A stretch of DNA of 22,905 bases from a virus: positions 1-22,905 of IMG/VR virus record IMGVR_UViG_3300022169_000035, one strand, 5' to 3'. The notes beneath the pieces are model-generated. The model had not been told where the DNA came from. It did no database searches and worked only from the letters and a program-made list of their open reading frames with translations. Shown here in pieces: positions 1 to 10,300 of this stretch (its first letter is position 1; each line of letters starts with the position of its first letter). The position numbers and the translations under genes are program-made.

Positions 1-52
1 AAACCATAGGGAGGGGGGTGGTTGGGTATGACCGGGGCCTTGCCGAGGCTGG

Positions 53-70
53 TACCCCTCCATAGGGGTA
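53..70 (+). promoter_or_regulatory. Perfect hairpin upstream of terminase
   Basis: TACCCCT and AGGGGTA form a perfect 7-bp stem with a CCAT loop. No T-run follows, so it is not a classic intrinsic terminator, although actinobacterial and phage terminators often lack one. It lies before the proposed terminase promoter and may end the upstream transcript or act as an operator. The octamer CCATAGGG overlapping its right arm (60-67) also occurs at 4-11. Confidence 0.45.
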
Positions 71-96
71 TATATGCGGACAGTGTTGTTTTGTCA

Positions 97-133
97 TTGG
101 GGTTCGGTGTGTGGTTCTGCTATGGTTTGTGGG
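97..133 (+). promoter_or_regulatory. Extended -10 promoter for a leaderless terminase mRNA
   Basis: TGCTATGGT at 118-126 is an extended -10 (TGN followed by TATGGT). If the hexamer occupies -12 to -7, the first transcribed base is 133, which is the G of the in-frame GTG proposed as the terminase start. A weak -35 (TTGGGG, 97-102) lies 18 bases upstream, which an extended -10 can tolerate. No Shine-Dalgarno sequence precedes the GTG, as expected for a leaderless message. Leaderless starts are common in actinobacteria and their phages. The match is by eye only. Confidence 0.5.
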
Positions 134-1989
134 TGAAGAGGGTTGATTTGGATAGGTGGGGTAGGTTTTTTGAGGCGCGTAATGGTGGGTTGGGGGTTGA
201 GCAGGCTGCTAGGCGGGCGCGGTTGAGTGTTTCGTCTGCTTATCGTTTTGAGCGGGGTGATCAGGGGTCTTCTGGGTTGGAGGCTGCGTCTGTGCTTGGT
301 GTGTCTGTGGTGGGTGGGGTGGTTGTTGCTCCTCCTTTGAGTGTTGAGGCTCAGCGGGCTTTGGAGGATTTTGGGTTTTTTCGTTTGCGGTATTTTGGGC
401 GTAGGTCTACTCCGTGGCAGGAGAGGGCTGCGTATGAGATTTTGCGGCGGTTGGAGTCTGCGGATCGGGAGTTTGTTGTGATGAATGAGCCTCCGGGTTC
501 TGGTAAGTCTACGTTGTTTACGCATGATATTCCGTGTTGGATTATTGCTCGTGATCGTTCGATTCGTATTCAGATTGGTTCGCGTACTGAGCGTCAGGCG
601 CGCATGTATGCGGGTCGTATTAAGAAGAGTTTGGAGCGTGATGCTCCTTTGCGGGTTAATGCTGATGATTTGATTCTTGGTAAGTCGTTTGATGCTGAGG
701 CTACGTTGCAGGATGATTTTGGTATTTTTAAGCCGGAGGGTCGTTCAGATAAGTGGCGTGGTGATGAGTTGGTGGTTCGGCAGTTGGATGGTACTTCTCT
801 TGATGATAAGGAGGCTACGTTGTCGGCTTGGGGTCAGGATAGTGGTTTTCTTGGTGGCCGTTTTGATGTTGTGGTGTGGGATGACTTGGTGGATCGGAAG
901 AATGTTAAGACTGTTGAGTCGAAGGATAATATTCGGGAGTGGTGGGATACTGAGGCTGAGACTCGTTTGGAGCCGGGTGGGGTTTTGATTTTGCAGGGCC
1001 AGAGGATTGCTAATAATGATTTGTATCGTTATTGTCTTGATAAGAAGAATTTGGATGAGACTCCTAAGTACACGCATGTTGTGTTTAAGGCGCATGATAC
1101 GGAGGGGTGTGATGATGATCATGGGTTGGACGCTAAGCCGTGGCCTGAGGGTTGTTTGCTTGATCCGTATCGTTTGCCGTGGAAAATGTTGGAGCAGGTT
1201 AAGTTTCAGAATCCTCGCCATTATCAACTTATTTACCAGCAGGAAGAGGGTACTGATGTTGGTGGCCTGATTGATCCTGTGTGGATTGATGGTGGTTTGG
1301 ATAGTGAGGGTTATTATGCGCCGGGTTGTAAGGACCTTGAACGCAGCATCTACGAGATTCCCCCGCATCTTATAGATAGTGATGCTTGGTCGTTTATTAC
1401 AGTTGACCCTTCCCCTACTGAGTTTTGGGCTGTGATCTGGTGGATGTACGACCCGGACACGGACCGCAGGTATATTATTAATTTGTGGCGACAAAGAATG
1501 AACCCCGAAGATTTCATTAGCCTTGACCTTAATACGTTCGAGTGGACTGGCCTGATCCCTGAGGTGACAGAAGAATCAAACAACATGGGTGTGCCTATTA
1601 CGCATGTGGTGGTTGAGGTGAACGCTGCCCAGAGATGGTTGTTGTCTCAGCCTCACGTTCAAAAGTGGATGGAGCAGACGGGGCAAATATTTATTCCTCA
1701 CACAACCTCTGTGAACAAGCGTGACCCTAAGTTTGGGTTTGAATCTATTGGTGATTTGTTTCGACAGGGCATGATCCGTATTCCTTGGGCGACACCACAA
1801 TCTCGTTTACAGATGGGTTATTTAATACAAGAGGGTATATCCTATCCTGATGGAGACACGGATGATACCCTAATGTCTACGTGGTTTCAAAAACTTGCGG
1901 TAGAAAACCATTACACGCGGCGCAGGGAAGGCATGTATCAAATGGCTCGACCGGCATGGCTGTTTAACTCTCGTAGAGGAATTGCATGA
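133..1989 (+). CDS. terL: Terminase large subunit with N-terminal HTH
   Basis: This is the DNA-packaging motor, which translocates DNA into the prohead through the portal and cuts it. The frame is open from 22, and an ATG at 28 has a purine-rich stretch before it (GGGAGGGGGG, 9-18). I prefer GTG at 133 (618 residues) because the earlier stretch reads as non-coding and holds a hairpin and the promoter. Residues 18-43 resemble a helix-turn-helix (VEQAARRARLSVSSAYRFER), like small terminase subunits. The ATPase part has Walker A GSGKST (122-127) and Walker B VVVWDD (246-251). The RNase H-like nuclease shows VDPSP (Asp 425), VVVEVN (Glu 495) and an acidic DGDTDD (573-578). The stop overlaps the portal start as ATGA. 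Third-base usage changes near residue 400, between ATPase and nuclease. The function is firm and the start less so. Confidence 0.95.
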   Translation: MKRVDLDRWGRFFEARNGGLGVEQAARRARLSVSSAYRFERGDQGSSGLEAASVLGVSVVGGVVVAPPLSVEAQRALEDFGFFRLRYFGRRSTPWQERAAYEILRRLESADREFVVMNEPPGSGKSTLFTHDIPCWIIARDRSIRIQIGSRTERQARMYAGRIKKSLERDAPLRVNADDLILGKSFDAEATLQDDFGIFKPEGRSDKWRGDELVVRQLDGTSLDDKEATLSAWGQDSGFLGGRFDVVVWDDLVDRKNVKTVESKDNIREWWDTEAETRLEPGGVLILQGQRIANNDLYRYCLDKKNLDETPKYTHVVFKAHDTEGCDDDHGLDAKPWPEGCLLDPYRLPWKMLEQVKFQNPRHYQLIYQQEEGTDVGGLIDPVWIDGGLDSEGYYAPGCKDLERSIYEIPPHLIDSDAWSFITVDPSPTEFWAVIWWMYDPDTDRRYIINLWRQRMNPEDFISLDLNTFEWTGLIPEVTEESNNMGVPITHVVVEVNAAQRWLLSQPHVQKWMEQTGQIFIPHTTSVNKRDPKFGFESIGDLFRQGMIRIPWATPQSRLQMGYLIQEGISYPDGDTDDTLMSTWFQKLAVENHYTRRREGMYQMARPAWLFNSRRGIA

Positions 1990-3788
1990 ACGCTCAAGAA
2001 GTTATCCAACTTTACCGTCAGAGACTTTCTTTCTATGGTCCGTTGCACCAGAAAATGAAAATCATTCAAGCAATCTATAACGGCACTATGGAAATACCTC
2101 TTCCTGACATGGAAGACAGCACCATGCCGTCCGTCCCTAATTTGCTTGCGCAAGGCGTTGACCAAATGGCTGGACGTATCACTTCTGTTGTTCCTTCAGT
2201 AACCTTTTCCAGCATTAAACCCGGTGTCCGGGTAAGTGACCGTAGGGCTTTAACTGCTTCCCGTACCGTTACGGGTTGGTGGCAGTCAGATCGTTTATCA
2301 ATGAAAATGAAACAAAGAGGAAGGCACCAGATTGCTTATGGCATGTCTCCTGTTGTTATACGTTGGAATAATAAGGATAAGCGTCCGACTTGGCAGGTCA
2401 GGCATCCTTTAGAAACGTACCCTTCAACTGATATTCTTCCCGGTCACCTTTCACCAACTGACTGCATTTTTGCGTACCGCAGGTCAGTAGCATGGCTACG
2501 CTCAAAAGGCTACGGTGACAAACTACGCGCTCTTACAGGTGAAACAGAAATGCCAAACGATGCCAGCATCCTTCTTTTAGAGTACGTAAACACAGAACAA
2601 ACAATGCTTATTGCTGCTGGATACAAATCCGTAGACCCATACGCAATGATTGAAATGGAATCAAACGGGACACAAATGCGAGGCGTTATTTTAGAAAACT
2701 ATGCCAACATGAGTGGTGATGAAAACCCTGTTGTTATCCCAATGCGTATCACATTAGACACAGCAGGGGGACAGTTCGACAACATGATAGGCATGTACTA
2801 TCAGCAGGCTAAACTTATGGCACTTGAAACAATCGCTGTTGAGAAAGGCATTTTTCCTGACACATATTTGGTTAGTCGTTCAGGTGAAGTGGGTCGTTTT
2901 CTTGACGGGCCACATGATGGTCGAACAGGAATGGTTAATATCATTGCTGGTGGAGACATCAAAGAAGTCCAATCCCAACCGGGCTATCTCACTAACCCAA
3001 CCATTGATAGGTTGGAGCGTAGCCAACGTCTTACCGCTGGAATCCCCGCAGAGTTCGGCGGAGAATCAGGAAGCAACATACGCACTGGTAGGCGGGGCGA
3101 CGCTGTACTTTCCGCTGTCATTGACTACCCAGTAGCCGAAGCCCAAGAAACATTCGCTTACGCGCTACAAGAAGAAAACGAAGCAGCCATTGAACTGGCT
3201 AAAAATTGGGACGGCACAAATAAAAGAACCCTATATGTCGGCACAGGTAACTCAGCACGACCAATCTCCTACATTGCTGATGAAACATTTGAAACAAAAG
3301 AACACATCGTTTCATACCCAGCAAGCGGAGCAGACCTCAACAGCCTCATCATTGGTATCGGGCAACGTGTCGGTTTAGGAATCATGTCAAAAGAAACCGC
3401 ATCAACCTTAGACCCATACATTGACAACCCAGAATTTGAACACGACACAATTATTGCTGAAGGTTTAGAACAAGCCATAATGTCAGGATTACAACAACAA
3501 GCAGCATCCGGGGCAATCGCCCCCCTCGTTGTAGCCAAAGTAATGAAACTTGTACGAAGTGACAAAATGGAACTAGCAGAAGCACTCAACAAAGTAACAG
3601 AAGAAGCACTCAAAGAACAACAGGCGGAAGCAGAACAAACACCTAACTCTGTTAGCGCAGACGCAACCGTACAAGCAATGGCTGGCCCACAGGCCGCAGG
3701 AGGCCCACAGGCAGCCGTACAAGGCCCAAACCCCAGCCAGCAGAACTTAGGGTCCCTACTATCAACACTACGTAGAGGAGCAGCATAA
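1986..3788 (+). CDS. Portal protein
   Basis: The product is probably the dodecameric portal ring at the packaging vertex, partner of the terminase and later of the head-tail adaptor. The 600-residue length suits portal proteins of short-tailed phages, and the place directly after terL is the usual one. The N-terminal third has the character of portals of this kind, with a basic RGRHQIAYG segment and a Pro/Trp-rich stretch near residues 125-170. The last 60 or so residues are Ala/Gln/Gly/Pro-rich and likely disordered. Translation is coupled to terL by an ATGA overlap and to the next gene by TAATG. Codons here end mostly in A or C, unlike the terminase ATPase half and the giant gene. Identification rests on position, length and general pattern, not on a unique motif. 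Confidence 0.85.
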   Translation: MNAQEVIQLYRQRLSFYGPLHQKMKIIQAIYNGTMEIPLPDMEDSTMPSVPNLLAQGVDQMAGRITSVVPSVTFSSIKPGVRVSDRRALTASRTVTGWWQSDRLSMKMKQRGRHQIAYGMSPVVIRWNNKDKRPTWQVRHPLETYPSTDILPGHLSPTDCIFAYRRSVAWLRSKGYGDKLRALTGETEMPNDASILLLEYVNTEQTMLIAAGYKSVDPYAMIEMESNGTQMRGVILENYANMSGDENPVVIPMRITLDTAGGQFDNMIGMYYQQAKLMALETIAVEKGIFPDTYLVSRSGEVGRFLDGPHDGRTGMVNIIAGGDIKEVQSQPGYLTNPTIDRLERSQRLTAGIPAEFGGESGSNIRTGRRGDAVLSAVIDYPVAEAQETFAYALQEENEAAIELAKNWDGTNKRTLYVGTGNSARPISYIADETFETKEHIVSYPASGADLNSLIIGIGQRVGLGIMSKETASTLDPYIDNPEFEHDTIIAEGLEQAIMSGLQQQAASGAIAPLVVAKVMKLVRSDKMELAEALNKVTEEALKEQQAEAEQTPNSVSADATVQAMAGPQAAGGPQAAVQGPNPSQQNLGSLLSTLRRGAA

Positions 3789-4147
3789 TGCCACGAGGCG
3801 GAAAACGAGAAGGAACACCCGGCAAAGGCTATTCAAATCGTACCGATTTAACAAGCAATTACGACCAGCAAGCAGGATCACCTGCTGCTGGTGGCATGGA
3901 AGCACCTCCCGCCCCACCCATGCAAACCCCAGAAGACTCCCCTAACTTAACTGATCCAACCCAATTCCCAGAAGAACCTATTACCGCAGGTTTACGAAGT
4001 GGACCGGGAGCAGGACCAACACGAGACACAAGAATGGAAGAAACACAACAACTAGCCCGTTTCCTTCCCCTTATCGGATTGTATTTAGATAACCCAGATA
4101 CACCAGACAGCGTAAGGTCCCTGTTTCGTTACATTAAAGGTGCTTAA
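3788..4147 (+). CDS. Small Pro/Gly-rich protein after portal
   Basis: This 119-residue protein has no recognised function. It starts in a TAATG overlap with the portal stop. It begins with a basic Gly-rich segment (MPRGGKREGTPGKGYSNRTD) and has a disordered Pro/Ala/Met-rich middle. A PTQFPEEPITAGLRSGPG segment lies around residues 57-74, followed by a short helical end (about 83-119). Proteins of this build, with the NRTDL start and the EEPITAGL-like segment, recur next to the portal in actinophage genomes as far as I recall, but no role is known to me. It may bind the portal or sit at the vertex. A/C-ending codons match the portal, so the two probably travelled together. Confidence 0.75.
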   Translation: MPRGGKREGTPGKGYSNRTDLTSNYDQQAGSPAAGGMEAPPAPPMQTPEDSPNLTDPTQFPEEPITAGLRSGPGAGPTRDTRMEETQQLARFLPLIGLYLDNPDTPDSVRSLFRYIKGA

Positions 4148-4309
4148 ATGGACATGTTTGTGAAAAACCTTGCAGCATTTACTGATGCGTTGGGAGTAGA
4201 AAACGCCCCAACAATCGTTCACATGAGTATTATTCCGTGGCCTGATGACGCAACCAGAGACTCTTTCATTAAAGGTTTAACTGGTATTGACATGAGTAGG
4301 AATTATTAA
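4148..4309 (+). CDS. 53-residue hypothetical protein
   Basis: This short open frame lies exactly between two genes. Its ATG is the base after the upstream stop, and its TAA overlaps the next ATG as TAATG (4307-4311). AAAGG at 4131-4139 region precedes it as a possible ribosome-binding site. The product starts MDMFVKNLAAF, holds a HMSIIPWPDD segment near residues 25-34, and ends IDMSRNY. It has no membrane segment or Cys motif. The perfect packing with both neighbours is the main evidence that it is translated. The function is unknown; the neighbourhood suggests a virion or assembly factor. Confidence 0.65.
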   Translation: MDMFVKNLAAFTDALGVENAPTIVHMSIIPWPDDATRDSFIKGLTGIDMSRNY

Positions 4310-7300
4310 TGATTGGTACTGATAAAGAAAAAGCGCGTCAAAAACGTCTTGAAGAACAAAGAAAATTTGCTCAAGATATGGCTAACAACCGTGCCCAAAA
4401 ACAAGGCATAGCGAATCCTTTATACGCATCAAACCCGTTTGAACCATCAGCATACCTACCAAGTGTACCCAGCGACCCTGCTTTGTCACAACCATTACCT
4501 TCAGGTCGTTTCATTGACCCACTTATCCCTTCAGGTGCCGCTGTCGCGCGAGCAGCAGACATTGATGAATTTAGAAACAACCCTAAAGGATACGTTCAAG
4601 AAAATACTGCTAGCCTAAACAACGAACAGTCCCTTATTGATAAGGGCACAAGTATGATGGCTCGTATTTTTGATTACCGTGACGAAGCAGATTTATCTTT
4701 CTTTGGAATAAATCTTAGTGGTGTTGAATCAGTATTTGACGGTTTCTTCAAACACCTCGTTGGTGGATACGACTTGTTAAACATTGGACTTGGTGGATTA
4801 ATTTCTGCTGCACCCGGTGGTGTACGCACTTTGTCTTACGATGAACTTTCTGGCGGTTTAGATGTTGGGCAAGTTTTTAGTGGCGAGATGGAACCGGGTA
4901 TGGCTCCTTCACCCGGACAAATCGCTATCGCATCTGTGGCTGCGGAAGCAAAACGTATCCGTGAAGGTGGAGGACGTTTATCAGATGTTTTGTTAATGAA
5001 CCCTGCTACTGCACCGTTTATTCTTGCTGCGCTCGCTGCCGACACAAGCCCTTTGCAAAAAGACGGTTTCAACATTATGGACACGGAACAACGCGAAAAA
5101 GCGTTTTCTTCTGGGTTTGAACAATGGATGTCTGGCATTACTGATGCTGGTTTAATGTTCGTTGATCCTGCTATTGGTGCTGGTGTTGGTCTTAAAGTAA
5201 TGCGCCTTGGTTTGCTTGGTAAACCGGGTAGTGTTAAAACCGCTCAGGCTTTTAAGGCATTTGGTGATGACGCTGTTGAAGAAATGGGTACTGGTGGTAA
5301 TGCCCGTGTTGAAGAAATAATTAAAATGGGTGAAGCACGTAATCTTGCACAAGAAATGCCTGAAGGAATTATTAACCGTGTCACTTCTGATCCAAGTTTC
5401 CGCCCTCAACAACTAATTGATCCTGTTACGTTTAATGCAGTAGACCCTATTCCTGATTATAAAAATCCTTTGGCTAGGACACTTCATCAATGGCATACAG
5501 TTGATGATCAAGGTAGACGAACAATGTCTGTTGAAGAAATATCTCTTGATCCTAGTTTTAATGGTTTAACTGATAGAGCAACTATCGCTAGTCTTATTCA
5601 CAAGTCAGATAGCCCAGCGGTTTCTAACCTTATTCTTCAGTCGGCTATTGGTACTCCGGGTGCTTCACAAAAACTTGCTTTGCTTGATGCTGGTTATGCA
5701 GATATTATTTTTAGGTATCGTAGAGAAGAAGCAGCGTTTAAGTCACTTGGTACTGAACCTCAAAAGGTTAAAGAAGCGGGTGACGCTTATCTTAAAGAAA
5801 TTGAAAACACTAAACAAAACATTGCTAATCTTGAAGAGCAAATTCGTGGTATTGAAGGAATAGCAAAACCTACAACAAAAGATTTAACTTCTAATGGTTT
5901 ATTAACTCAACGGTTAAAAACATTGAAACAAAATTTAGATGAGTTAACTGAGTTAAATGATATTGCTTCTGGTAGGAAGCAAATAGATTATTTAGATCCT
6001 ACGAGTGCTTTCTACCGTCAAGATCGTGCTGACGCTATTGTCGAATCATTGTTTCGTTCTGGTGATGTTTATGATCAAATGTTGCACACTAATATGTTTG
6101 ATGCTGCTGCTACAAGTAGAACCTTTCTCCCTGCTTACAATAACGCTTACAGTCGTATGGTTATGGGTTCTCGTGAGCGTAGGCGTACAGCGAAGTATCA
6201 GTATTCTGCTGAAGGTACAAGTATTCTTCCAAAGAAAGTTACTACTAAAAATGAGTATGGTGAAATCATTCGTGAGAAAGATGGATGGTTTAGTAAATCA
6301 GCGTTTGAAGGAACAAGTAGATTACAAAGGAATGTTCGTGTTTGGCGTTGGATGGGTGCAGAAACACCTAATGGTTATATTGGTTTGAAGGGTACGGCTA
6401 CTGTTGGTTCTGAGCGTGAGTTTACTGCTGCTCTTGGTACAGAGTTGTTTACTGGAGAGTCTGTTAAAGTTTCTCGAAATATTGTAGATCCTAAAACTAA
6501 GCAAAATGTTTTTGAAACTATTGAAGATGGTGCTGGTAAAAAAACTTTACGTGTTAAAACTGAAGAAGTAGAAGTGGGTGGGCAAGCAGCAAGAGAAAAA
6601 TATTTTGGTGAGTTTTATGAAGCATTAAATAACCCTAATATAGATGCCAAGCAAGTTCTTGATGATATTGAAAGACGTATTGCAGATGATTACGCAGCGG
6701 CTTATGGTTTAGGTAAAGATGGTTTGGAAGAAATTTGGAATCAGGCTAATAAAAAACGTGCCGCCCAGTTGGAACTTATTTCCAAAAGAGGATATTTTGT
6801 TGATCCTGAAGATGGAACAATTCAAACTGTTGGATACCTTGATTCGCAACTTGCTAATGGTACGTACATGCAGAACTGGCATGAACTTGAAAAAATCCTT
6901 AAACAAACTTACGCCAAAGATAACGGTCAAACTCTTAAAGCAAAAATGAGTATGGCAGGTGAAGCAGCCGGTGGCGCATATGATTTGTTTAATAACTTTT
7001 GGCGACCAGCGACATTGATGCGTTTGTCGTATACGCAACGTAATATTTTTGAAGGTACTGTTCGTGCTATGGCTTATTCTGCAAGCCTTGCTCCTTTAAC
7101 GTGGCCTATTGCTGGTACTGCTTTTGGTATTCGTAATAAGATTGTTAAAACAACAGTAAGTAAGAGAAGTAAGAAAGCAACGGAAGCAATTGCTGATTCT
7201 GAATTTAGTCCTTATTTGCGTGAAGTAAATGATGCTGCTGTTGATGATTATTTTTGGCAAACAGCGGTTCCTGAGTTGGGTGCTACTGATATTGAAAAAA

Positions 7301-10300
7301 TGTATATTGTTACTCGTCCTGATAAGTCTCTTTCTAAAATGACTGAGGCTGATTATTTGGCTGGGGCGCAGTCTGCTTCTGATCGTTTAACGGCTGCTAG
7401 AGAAGCGGTGGCTGCAAACATTGACAAGTTTGATGCTGCTGTTGAAGGCACTGCTTTTGGGACATGGCGTAAAAAGAATCTTGCAGATTTAGATGAACAA
7501 ATAAAAAGCAATGATGCTTCTTTAGAGGCTCTTATCGAAACTGCTCAAGACATTATGGAAGAAGGGTTTGATAATGTTTTTGATGAGCGCACGTTGCAAA
7601 ATCTTTCGGAACTTATTGCTGCACAATCTAAAGTAGTTATGGATCGTGAAAATCTTGCTACTAGCCCTAGTAAAGCAATGTCTATGTATCGTACTCAGGC
7701 AGGGCGACAGAAGCGTATTGGTAGTGGTAGGTCACTTGGGCCTGATGGTGGATATTATGATGATGCGTTTACGGGTCCGTATGATCAGATTAACCGTGAT
7801 CTTATGTCGGCTGATGGAACTGTTACTCAATCGTTGTCGTTGAAGGCTGATATTTGGAACTCGTTTTTTAGAAAAGTAAGTATACGTCCTAATAGTTCTG
7901 TTAAATTTGAACCGGGCTTAGAAAAGCAATGGACTGCTGGGCTTGCTGACGCTATTGAAGAAGCATCTTCTTCTTGGATTATACGTTCTCTTGTTAAAAA
8001 TAAATGGAATCGTGAAGCGGTTCTTAAAGAAATGACTTCAACTGAAGAAGGTAATACTTTTCTTATTCGTTTGTTAAGCCAAATGGGTGAAGGTAATTTA
8101 GAGAGTGTTGCTAAAACTGTTCCTGATGCTTATGTTGGCGCTGCTCAAGCGGGAGAAAAGGTTGCTGTATCAGCACGTAAAGATGTTAAAAAGTTTGCTG
8201 AGATGGAGCGTTCAGCGGCAGGTGTTCAAAGGGTTACTGTTACTGATTTAGAACAGGCCCGTGTGTATCTTGATGAAGTTTCTTTGCAGGTTCGTGGGCA
8301 GATGCAGCATCGTTCTGAGTTTTTGTCTTTGCTTGAAACTAGGGCTAATGAAAAGTTGCGTGGTACTGCTACTGAAACAACTAAGATTACTCCTGAAATG
8401 GTTGGTGATGCGCTTAAGTTAATTCCTGAAGACCAGCGTGGAACTCTTGGATATATTCAAGGTTCTAATGTTGTCCAAATGGGTACAGATGGTGTTATGA
8501 ATATTTGGGCTAAGTTTACTAGCAAAATGTTTAGGGCTTTGGGTACTATTCCTGAAGACGCTATTACTCGTGGTGGTTTTTATAATACGCAGTATAAGGT
8601 TGCGCGAAATATTCTTATTGAACGTCATCTTGTTAATAGTGGGCAAGGCGATAAGTTGCTTAAGGGTAAGGCTCGTAGTGCTTCTAATGCTGAGCAGGGT
8701 GGGACTATTGCGCATGATTCGTTTAAGATTTCTGCTGCTGAATTGAATAGGATTCAAACTCAGGCTCATAGGCAGGCTTTGAAGGATACTCGTGAGTGGA
8801 TGTACACGATTGAGCGGCGTACTAATCTTGGTAAGTATGGGGAATGGATTTTCCCGTTTATTAGTGCTACTCAAAATAGTGCAACGGTGACGGGTAAGTT
8901 GTTGTTTAAGGAACCTTGGCTTGCTCCTATGATTGCTGATTTGTGGCGTATGCCTAGTCGTCTTGGTATTGAGGATGAGAATGGGAATCTTACTCTTCCT
9001 ATGCCTATGGATTGGGTGACTAAGAGTTTGCAGGATAATGTTGATTTTCCTGTTATTGGCGGTATTTTAAGTCCTGAAGATTTGTTAAATATTCCTAAAG
9101 ATGGTTTGAATGTGTGGATGCCTGAGACTGGGTTTGGTATTGTTCCTCGCCCAACTCCTTGGATTCAGGTTAGTGCTAGTGAGTTAATGAAGGCTAATGC
9201 TTTTCCTATTGAAACTCCTCAGGCTATTAAGTCTATTCTTGGTGAAGAGAATGGTAACGAGTTTTATGGTTTGTTTAAGGATTATATTTTTGGTGAAGGT
9301 CAGGGTGCTTCAACTAAATTGTTTTCTTGGGATAAGTTGATTCCTGCTTATGGTCAAAAGTTTTTGCAGTCTCGTGATGAGTTATCTGAACAGTATGGTT
9401 ACCAGTATGCGTTGCATATGCACACACAAAATATGCGGTGGAGGGCTGGTGAGCGTGATGATGCTCCTAATGCTGAAGAGATTAATAAGCGTGTAACTAA
9501 CTCGTTTTGGTTTAGTTTGCTGGGTAATCAGGGTGTTCCTACTCCTCTTACTCCGTTCCCTATTCTTACTCGTCCTAAAATTGAAACTCCTCAGGCTGCT
9601 TTGCAGGAAGTGTATAAGCAGTTGCAGGCTGCTAATCCTTTAACAGCGAACATGAATATGGATAATATGTTTGGTGATTGGGGTCTTGAGGCTTCTCTTA
9701 CTAAGGTTACTAAGAATGTTGGTGGGGCTAATCCTAATCCTCAGGCTGTTTCTGATAGTAAAACTTTGGAGCCTTTGATTCGGGAAGTTTCTTCTAATGT
9801 TGGGGAGAAGGATCTTAGTGTTCTTGGGATTCTTGTTAACAATCGTCGTGCTGCTGAAGATTACGATCAGGGTGCTTATAACTGGCAGAAGGTTGGTAAA
9901 ATTCCGGGTACTAATCGTGAGTGGCGTGAGGTGCAGTCTCCTCAGGAGGCTAATGCTGAGCGTCAGAAACTTGTTGGTTGGACTGTTTATCGTAAGGCTA
10001 TTGATCAGTTGGATGGGCAGTTGCGGTCGGCTGGTTTGAGTTCTTACGAGTTGAAGGCTGCTGCTCCGTATAAGGCTGCTAAGGATCGTTTGGTTGCTAA
10101 CATGATGTCTAATCCTGATTATGAGGGTTGGATTGTTGATTTTCAGGATCGTGGTGGTTCTAAAACTCAGTCGGCTGTGCGGGTTTTGGAGTCTGCTATT
10201 AATAATGATGATTTCCGTAATCTTCTTATTAATGGGCAAAAAGAAGGTTTGCTTGGGATAATGGATGAGTATGTGAGTATGCGCCGAAATCTTATTGCTG

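Noticed and set aside
28-132. ATG at 28 with a purine-rich site as the terminase start
   Set aside because: Possible, but it would translate a hairpin and promoter-like sequence, and the added residues do not look like the rest of the protein. GTG 133 is preferred.
94-525. Long minus-strand open frame opposite terminase (also 745-1494)
   Set aside because: It results from the G/T-ending codons of the + strand gene, which avoid stops on the reverse strand. The product is low-complexity and the + strand has all terminase motifs.
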